From positions 791,223 to 855,222 of the forward strand of contig NZ_JALEGV010000041.1 in NCBI RefSeq assembly GCF_022763245.1: DNA of 64,000 nt. The letters run 5' to 3'. The translations under genes and the position numbers were made by a program. Origin of the DNA: Oricola sp. (GTDB taxonomy: Bacteria > Pseudomonadota > Alphaproteobacteria > Rhizobiales > Rhizobiaceae). The notes under the pieces are model-generated. The model was not told the DNA's origin. It searched no databases and saw only the letters and a list, made by a program, of their open reading frames with translations. Positions 58,992 through 64,000 of this stretch are shown one piece after another (the stretch's first letter is position 1; every line of letters begins with the position of its first letter).

Positions 58992-60980
58992 TCAGCCGCC
59001 GACCCCGGTCTTTGCGCGCCTGACGCCGTAACGTGCGTTCATCACCTCGTCCGCCTCGCCACGCGCTATCTTGGAGATCGCCCTGCTCGCGCCCGCCTCG
59101 ACGGTGGCAGGCTGGCTAGCCCGCACGATCTCGAAGGTCTGGCCGGCGCTCTTCTCCAGCATGCGCGCCTCAAGCCCTTCGCCAAGCTCGATGCGGACGG
59201 TCGAGTTGCCGCCGCGACCCGACATCATCGCCTCCGACACGTCGTTCGGGTACACCTGTGCGCCGCGCGGCAAGTTCACAAGTTCCGGCCCCCGTTCGCC
59301 GACCCATGACAGCCCGCCCCGCCAGTTTTTCGTGCCGTTGGCGTTGGCGCCGATTCGCAGCCCCGCCCATGGATCGCCCCCGCCGCCACCGCCACTGAAA
59401 TTGAGAAGCCCCGCCAGCGCGCCGAACAGGCCGCCGCCCTTGCCGTTTCCGTTTCCGTTGAACAGGTTGTCCAGCGCCATCTCCTGAAGGCGGTCGATCA
59501 ACTTGTCGAGCGCGTTCGACATGATGTCGGCCGCCGACTTGCCGTCCCGAAGATCGGAGATCACGCCGGAGAGCGCATCACGACCGACATCGCGCAATTC
59601 CTCGGCGCTGCGACGCACCTGGTCCTGCGCTTCCGCCGCCTTGTTCGCCTCGGCCTCGGTCACGCCATAGGCATCGGCGAGTGCGCGGATCTGCGCCTCA
59701 AGTTCCGGCGTAATCTCTACTCCAGCCTGCATGGCGGCGCTCAACAAGTCCTGCTCGGCCTGCGCAGTGGCGACCGCGCGTCCGTAATCCTCGACAAGCG
59801 GATTGAGATTAGCGAGCGCCACGGCCTCGGCTGCGATCGCTGCCGTGCGGTCTTTGATCGACTGAACTTCGCGCTCATATGAGTTCGCGGTGTCAGAACC
59901 AGGGGGAGATAGCGGTGTGAAGCTCTGCGAAGTGTCGGTTTCCTTGGTGGACCCGGTGTCGTCACGGTCCTTCAAGATCGCCATGATCCGCTTTTCTTCG
60001 GCGGCGATGGCCGCCATGCGTGCTTCAAGTTTGCGAATTTGCGTTTCTCGGCGCTTCGCGCTGCGATCCGTCATCTGGGTCTCGCGGTTGCGCAATTCGA
60101 GGATCTCGTTTTCGACCTCCAACCGTTCCAGTCCGAGGGATTGCAGTCTCTTTTCGAGAACGCCGGCACTCTTGTTGTCGATCTCGCGGAACTTGTCGAT
60201 GAGCGCTTGCAGTTCGCCAGCCACAGTGACGATCGCGGTCTTCATCCCAGTTCCGATCTGCTGGGTAATGAGCTGGAATTGCCGGTCGATATCCGCCGCC
60301 TTCTCTGCGATATCATCCGACAGCACCAACCCGAAGTCGCGGGCCTCCTGGCGCCCGCGGCGTATCGACTCGACGCCCTCGTCGAGCAGCTTCACAAACT
60401 GCTCGCCACCCGTTCCACCGAAGATCTCGTCGGAGATCCGGATTTGTGATGCCCTATCGAGCTGCTCCAGCCGCCCGATGATAGTCTCGAACAGTTCGTC
60501 CGGCTTCGACAGCCCCTCCTTCAGATCTGTGGCGGCGATCCCTAGCCGAGCGAAAGCCTCCGCTGCCGGGCCCTTGCCCGTCTCGATGAACTCGTCGGCC
60601 CGCAAGTTCATTTCCTTCAGACCGTCGGTGAGAGCATCCACGCTCACCTTGGATTTCTCGGTCGAGTACCGAAGCTCCTGGAACGCCTCGAAAGACACGC
60701 CCGCCATCTCTGCTTCGCCGGACATCTCGGCGATGCTGCTCGTCACCTGCCGGATGGTCTCCACGATGGCCGCAGGCGCCAACGCGGCAGTCAACGCACC
60801 GGAAAACCGCGCTCCGGCCGCCGCGCCGATCTTCGACAACCGGCGCTCCATCTCCCTGCCACGCTTCTCGATCCGCGTGAACTGATGATCGGTGTTCCGC
60901 GACGCCTTTTCGAGCGTCTTGAGATAGCCGTCGATTTTCGCTTCAAGCGTCGCGACGAGGCGTTCGACTTTGACGGTCAT
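58992..60980 (-). CDS. Phage tail tape measure protein
   Basis: 662 residues from ATG 60980. Starts TVKVERLVATLEAKIDGYLK with long coiled-coil regions, hydrophobic patches (AAAGARFSGALTAALAPAAIV), a Gly/Asn-rich stretch around 525-550 (NGNGNGKGGGLFGALAGLL) and GERGPELVNLPRGAQVYPN, a segment seen in many tape measure proteins. It sets tail length in siphophages. It is rather short, and no tail genes precede it apart from the 81-residue ORF. Confidence 0.85.
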   Translation of the reverse strand: MTVKVERLVATLEAKIDGYLKTLEKASRNTDHQFTRIEKRGREMERRLSKIGAAAGARFSGALTAALAPAAIVETIRQVTSSIAEMSGEAEMAGVSFEAFQELRYSTEKSKVSVDALTDGLKEMNLRADEFIETGKGPAAEAFARLGIAATDLKEGLSKPDELFETIIGRLEQLDRASQIRISDEIFGGTGGEQFVKLLDEGVESIRRGRQEARDFGLVLSDDIAEKAADIDRQFQLITQQIGTGMKTAIVTVAGELQALIDKFREIDNKSAGVLEKRLQSLGLERLEVENEILELRNRETQMTDRSAKRRETQIRKLEARMAAIAAEEKRIMAILKDRDDTGSTKETDTSQSFTPLSPPGSDTANSYEREVQSIKDRTAAIAAEAVALANLNPLVEDYGRAVATAQAEQDLLSAAMQAGVEITPELEAQIRALADAYGVTEAEANKAAEAQDQVRRSAEELRDVGRDALSGVISDLRDGKSAADIMSNALDKLIDRLQEMALDNLFNGNGNGKGGGLFGALAGLLNFSGGGGGGDPWAGLRIGANANGTKNWRGGLSWVGERGPELVNLPRGAQVYPNDVSEAMMSGRGGNSTVRIELGEGLEARMLEKSAGQTFEIVRASQPATVEAGASRAISKIARGEADEVMNARYGVRRAKTGVGG

Positions 60981-60981
60981 G

Positions 60982-61227
60982 CTAGTTCCCCTTTTCGCCA
61001 CTCGCGCGCTGAAGGATAGTCACCAACCCCGTGCACATGGCGACAAAGTCGTCGCGGCGCGCGCTGCGCATTGCATGCGCGTGAAAGGCGGTCAGCAAGG
61101 CCACCGCCACGTCGTCGTTTGTCGCGCCACCCCGCTTGGCGGCGAGGGAAATCTCGGCCAGCTCTTCGAGAACGATCTCCGCCGCTGGTGTGAGAGGTAC
61201 AGCTTCGAACAACTGATCTTTTGCCAT
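60982..61227 (-). CDS. Small phage protein between capsid and tape measure
   Basis: 81 residues with a strong RBS (AAGGAG). Helical and slightly acidic: PLTPAAEIVLEELAEISLAAK, then NDDVAVALLTAFHAHAMRSAR. It ends 1 bp before the tape measure start, so it is coupled to it. Its position corresponds to that of tail assembly chaperones, but the sequence does not show this clearly. Confidence 0.65.
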   Translation of the reverse strand: MAKDQLFEAVPLTPAAEIVLEELAEISLAAKRGGATNDDVAVALLTAFHAHAMRSARRDDFVAMCTGLVTILQRASGEKGN

Positions 61228-61251
61228 CGGGCATCTCCTTCAGGTTGCAGT

Positions 61252-61283
61252 TGGCCGGCAGCTTACACTAGTGCTGCCGGCCA
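61252..61283 (-). terminator. Strong hairpin after the capsid gene
   Basis: TGGCCGGCAGC and GCTGCCGGCCA form an 11-bp perfect stem with a 10-base loop, 15 bp after the capsid stop. No long T-run follows, so it may be an attenuator or RNA-stabilising hairpin that lets capsid be made in excess over the tape measure protein. Confidence 0.6.
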
Positions 61284-61297
61284 TTCGCGCATGCCGA

Positions 61298-62494
61298 TTA
61301 GGACGTCGCGACCTTGAGAAGCTTAATGGCTTCGGAGTTCGCGATGTCGCCGCCAACGCGCTTGGTCGTGTAGAAAATTACGTTCGGTTTGTTGGTGAAC
61401 GGGTCGCGGAGCACCTGGATCGAGGCGAGCTCCACGATCACGTAGCCCAGGGCGAAGTTGCCGAACGCGATCGGGAATTCGCCTGCGCCGACGTCGGGCA
61501 TGTTCTCATCGAACTCGACCGGATAGCCGAGAAGCGACGGCGGCGCGCCGGCCGTCATGCCCATCCGCCAGATATAATTTCCGTCACCATCCTTGAACTT
61601 GTCGATCTTGGAGGCGGTGTTGGAGTTCATCAGCCACACCGCGCCGCGCCGGTAGGGCGCCCGCAGCCCCCAGACCATATCGCGCAAGGCGTCGGCCGGG
61701 CTCGACGACGCGAAGCCAGCCGCCGCGCCGGTCGCGAAGTATTGCAGCGTCCCCCACGCGCGAGTGGCGTCGCCGGTGGTCACGGGCGTGCCCGAGAGCA
61801 CTCCATTCGGCTTCAAGATCCCGTCACCGGAGATGTAGGCCACGCCTTCCGATCGGCCGAACTTGTCGGTGATCTTGGCTTCGAGCCACTCGCCAATATT
61901 GAAGAACGAAGTGTCCAGCAATTTCTGGGTGGTCTTCGGAGAGGCATGAAGCTCATGCAACGGCACGATCAGCTTGCCGAGCCGAGGCGTGTCCGTCGCG
62001 TTGCGTGCTGCGGTCTCACCGACCCATTCCGCGCCGGCTTCGTCATGGTCGATCACCTCCTCCCACGCGTCGCCGCTCTCGATCGTGACGATGCGCGCCA
62101 GGCGCCGCATGGCCGACTGGTCCCAGATCTTCGTGGTCATCGAATCCGACATGGCGGGCAGAACGAGAAAGCCGCCATTCGCGTCCTCGCCGGTCGACAT
62201 GGCATTCACATTGATCAGCGCCGACGGATCGCCTGCCTTGATGAACTGACCGATCGCCTCACGCTCGAGGCGCAGATTGACGGCGTTCGGGCCGGAAGGC
62301 ATGGAGCCGCCTCCGATCTGAGCAGCGGCGAGGCGGGACGCCATATCGTCCATGCTTGCGTTGACCTGATCCATCTCGCGGCGCTGGGCACTGATGAAGT
62401 CGGCGAATGTGGTCTGCAGCTCGGCGAGTACGGCCGAGGGGTTGCCATTTGCGCTGACCGTTATCGGTCCGCGGATACGGGAGTGCATGGTCAT
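61298..62494 (-). CDS. HK97-family phage major capsid protein
   Basis: 398 residues from ATG 62494; ATG 62488 is also possible. Residues about 15-65 form a delta-domain-like coiled coil (VLAELQTTFADFISAQRREM). The HK97 fold follows: EDANGGFLVLPAMSDSM, KTTQKLLDTSFFNIGEWLEAKI, VAYISGDGILKPNGVLSG and WLMNSNTASKIDKFKDGDG. It should build the procapsid. No protease or portal gene lies upstream, as would be usual; three small genes are there instead. Confidence 0.92.
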   Translation of the reverse strand: MTMHSRIRGPITVSANGNPSAVLAELQTTFADFISAQRREMDQVNASMDDMASRLAAAQIGGGSMPSGPNAVNLRLEREAIGQFIKAGDPSALINVNAMSTGEDANGGFLVLPAMSDSMTTKIWDQSAMRRLARIVTIESGDAWEEVIDHDEAGAEWVGETAARNATDTPRLGKLIVPLHELHASPKTTQKLLDTSFFNIGEWLEAKITDKFGRSEGVAYISGDGILKPNGVLSGTPVTTGDATRAWGTLQYFATGAAAGFASSSPADALRDMVWGLRAPYRRGAVWLMNSNTASKIDKFKDGDGNYIWRMGMTAGAPPSLLGYPVEFDENMPDVGAGEFPIAFGNFALGYVIVELASIQVLRDPFTNKPNVIFYTTKRVGGDIANSEAIKLLKVATS

Positions 62495-62710
62495 GACGAT
62501 GACCCTTTCCAGATGGTCCGGTAGGCGCTGGCTGTCGCTCGACATACCTTCGGCGCCTCCTGGGAGGTGAATTTTCGGAAATTGTGCGGCAGCGTCCTGC
62601 AATGCCGGTTCCGGCAGCGTTGTGCATGCCGGCTGTTCGCCTGATCCCGTGATCGTGCCTGACAGCGCGAAGCATGAAAGGCGATCCGACTCGGTTCGGA
62701 GAAATCACAC

Positions 62711-62980
62711 TTACTGTACGACATGAAGATTCGGTCTGGCAAGGTCGCGAAAGCTGTGAGCGATGTTCTCCAGAAGGTCCGCGACATCTGCGGCTGTTGC
62801 GTCGGTGTGCGCCATGATCGTTGCGGCCGCGCCCTTGATGGCACCTTCGAACACAGCTTCTGGCCGACAGGGATGTGGCGCGGCCGGCGTGGTGAGCTTG
62901 GCCAATGCTGACATCACCGCGCGGACTTCGCGATCGTGTCGCTCGATGTCGTCAGATTGGGGCTTCGTTTTCTCGTTCAT
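62711..62980 (-). CDS. Small phage hypothetical protein
   Basis: 89 residues from ATG 62980 (RBS GGAG). Mostly helical: DDIERHDREVRAVMSALAKL, a Pro-rich turn (TTPAAPHPCRPEAV) and DATAADVADLLENIAHSFRD. No family recognised. It lies between the zinc-binding-like gene and capsid. Confidence 0.55.
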   Translation of the reverse strand: MNEKTKPQSDDIERHDREVRAVMSALAKLTTPAAPHPCRPEAVFEGAIKGAAATIMAHTDATAADVADLLENIAHSFRDLARPNLHVVQ

Positions 62981-63005
62981 CGCCTTGTTCTCCTTCAACT
63001 GAGGC

Positions 63006-63446
63006 TCATCGTGATTGCTTTGGTCCGCGCCGCCGGCGGGCGCGATAGGTCGCTTCGCGGGCTCGGGTTCCGGCGCGGCGGCATGCGTGCGAGCAGAAAT
63101 GCGGCACGCGGCCGGCAGCGGGCTTTTCGACCGCAAACGCAGAGCCGCAGGCTCGACATCTGAGCACGGTGCGGTCAACGCTTGCCGCATCGGAGGCGAG
63201 CCAAGCGCTGCGCTGCGCGGCAGCATGGGCCTTCCGGCAAGCATCCGTGCAAAACCGCGCGGGCCGACCACGCGTGACCACGGCCGGCACATCGCTTCCG
63301 CACTCCAGGCACGGCCGCGCCGGCTCTGGCAGGCCCGGCAGATCGGCTTGCTCCGGAGTGCAAGAAAATCGGGAGAATTTCCCCGAATTCGGCCCCGGAG
63401 TTTCGGTCAAGATAGATAACGGATTGTTTTTACATTGCTTTTTCAT
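63006..63446 (-). CDS. Phage protein with paired Cys zinc-binding motifs
   Basis: 146 residues from ATG 63446. Two similar units: CLECGSDVPAV with FCTDACRKAHA, and CRACGSAFAVE with FCSHACRRAGT. Each is a C-x2-C...C-x3-C set that can bind one zinc. The C-terminus is very basic (YRARRRRGPKQSR), so nucleic-acid binding is likely. Function in the phage unknown. Confidence 0.65.
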   Translation of the reverse strand: MKKQCKNNPLSILTETPGPNSGKFSRFSCTPEQADLPGLPEPARPCLECGSDVPAVVTRGRPARFCTDACRKAHAAAQRSAWLASDAASVDRTVLRCRACGSAFAVEKPAAGRVPHFCSHACRRAGTRAREATYRARRRRGPKQSR

Positions 63447-63575
63447 TTGCCACCTGCCTTGAGCCGGAAAAAGGCCGCTGCGGAGGACGAAAACGCCCCG
63501 GGGAGAGAAAAAATCCCTGAATGAGGGGGGCGGCGGCACGCGGCGGGAGGGGGTGTAGAGATTTGACCCACCCCC

Positions 63576-63992
63576 CTAACGCCCGTCACTCTGGGGCAGG
63601 GGCTCGCCCCGCTTGAACGCGTCCACCATCGCCTGCACACGCGCTCGTGCCTCTGGCGACGGGCGCGGGATCTCGCGGTAGCGGTGCGCCTCATCGCGCC
63701 AGCGCTGCTCTGCAGCGTGCCGGGCACGTTGCTCGGCCTCTGCCTTCGCCGCCCGGTCCGTTTCGATGCGCAGCTCGGGAGGGGAGGGCAGGAAGCCGTG
63801 GCCGAGCGAGCCTCGTACGATCGCCGTGATGGCAAGCTGCAGGTGGTCTAGCCGCGCGCCCTGCAGCGCGGTGATGTACATCTCTAGGTCGCCGGCCGCG
63901 TCCTCGCTCGCCCTCGTCGGCAGTGATCCGAGCCGCACAAGCGCGGCGGTCACGTCCTGCCTGGTCACCGTGCGCTGTTCGCTATTCGACAT
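63576..63992 (-). CDS. Phage hypothetical protein near the replication region
   Basis: 138 residues from ATG 63992, with the whole gene in the window. N-terminal half: TRQDVTAALVRLGSLPTRAS and LQLAITAIVRGSLGHGFLPSPPELR, a pattern resembling proteins next to phage replication genes. C-terminal half: a charged helix (AKAEAEQRARHAAEQRWRDE) and PSPEARARVQAMVDAFKRGE. The next gene to the right would help to define it. Confidence 0.6.
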   Translation of the reverse strand: MSNSEQRTVTRQDVTAALVRLGSLPTRASEDAAGDLEMYITALQGARLDHLQLAITAIVRGSLGHGFLPSPPELRIETDRAAKAEAEQRARHAAEQRWRDEAHRYREIPRPSPEARARVQAMVDAFKRGEPLPQSDGR

Positions 63993-64000
63993 CCGCCGCT

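Larger units (their letters stand above)
54473..64000. mobile_element. Integrated prophage or phage satellite at tRNA-Phe, cut by the window edge
   Basis: Begins at the tRNA-Phe 3' end with a tyrosine recombinase and carries control genes, cargo, and tape-measure and HK97 capsid genes. The right attachment repeat, which should copy the tRNA 3' end, is not inside the window. Only a few structural genes are visible: no terminase, portal, protease, connector or major tail protein. Confidence 0.85.

Noticed and set aside
63549-63575. Hairpin GGGGGTG/CACCCCC after the 138-residue phage gene as a terminator
   Set aside because: No T-run, and it lies in a G/C homopolymer-rich stretch where pairing by chance is likely.

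Overview
The window is GC-rich, densely coded DNA from an alphaproteobacterium, most likely of the Hyphomicrobiales (Rhizobiales), possibly near the Phyllobacteriaceae. The clues are a PodJ-like polarity protein, the TauE/SafE-TIGR02186 pair, the four-gene ligase-associated DNA repair set, RIME-like palindromes, and a MerR-controlled acyl-CoA dehydrogenase locus. The taxonomy is inferred from gene content only.

Region 1 (1-8.6 kb): the end of a LysR regulator, then an unusual cluster. Three tandem paralogous small proteins (4272-5475, minus strand) each have a twin-arginine-like leader, a conserved core ending in PAHA, and a Thr- or Thr/Pro-rich tail. Around them lie a three-domain enzyme (HPr-kinase-like + GT2-like + GT25-like), a PF14907-type nucleotidyltransferase, a PqqD-like protein and a TPR protein. 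No lasso cyclase, transglutaminase or radical-SAM gene is present. This is the best candidate for an undescribed system: a secreted, mucin-like peptide family modified by a kinase/glycosyltransferase. A class V aminotransferase follows.

Region 2 (8.6-12.4 kb): a DEAD-box helicase with a probable CTG start, an inserted Abi_C-type gene, and a decayed second copy of the helicase 3' end just beyond it. Next comes a frameshifted GIY-YIG nuclease gene enclosed by perfect 49-bp inverted repeats.

Region 3 (12.4-21.6 kb): a leftward fatty-acid beta-oxidation locus (FadJ-like, PaiB-like, thiolase, DUF4259, GST, two acyl-CoA dehydrogenases) and a MerR-family regulator, with a palindromic operator candidate upstream of one dehydrogenase.

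Region 4 (22-28.9 kb): a PodJ-like polar scaffold, a TSUP transporter with its TIGR02186 partner, and a membrane protein of unknown function.

Region 5 (29-39 kb): the ligase-associated DNA damage module (PdeM, Lhr-like helicase, MBL exonuclease, ATP-dependent ligase), interrupted by two different parDE toxin-antitoxin pairs, a TPR-methyltransferase and other genes.

Region 6 (39-54.4 kb): an HTH-alpha/beta hydrolase fusion; an RpiR regulator with a TRAP transporter and a racemase-family protein lacking its second catalytic Cys; a DUF2946/SCO1 group probably linked to copper; then CAP, HDAC-like, SDR, MATE, GSU2403-type nucleotidyltransferase, PyrD and DUF952 genes, ending at tRNA-Phe(GAA).

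Region 7 (54.5-64 kb): an integrated phage or satellite next to tRNA-Phe, running off the right edge. It has an integrase, two small HTH proteins, paired palindromic operators, an XRE repressor, a trypco2 + membrane-protein cargo pair, and a sparse structural block (tape measure, HK97 capsid) without portal, protease, connector or major tail genes in view.
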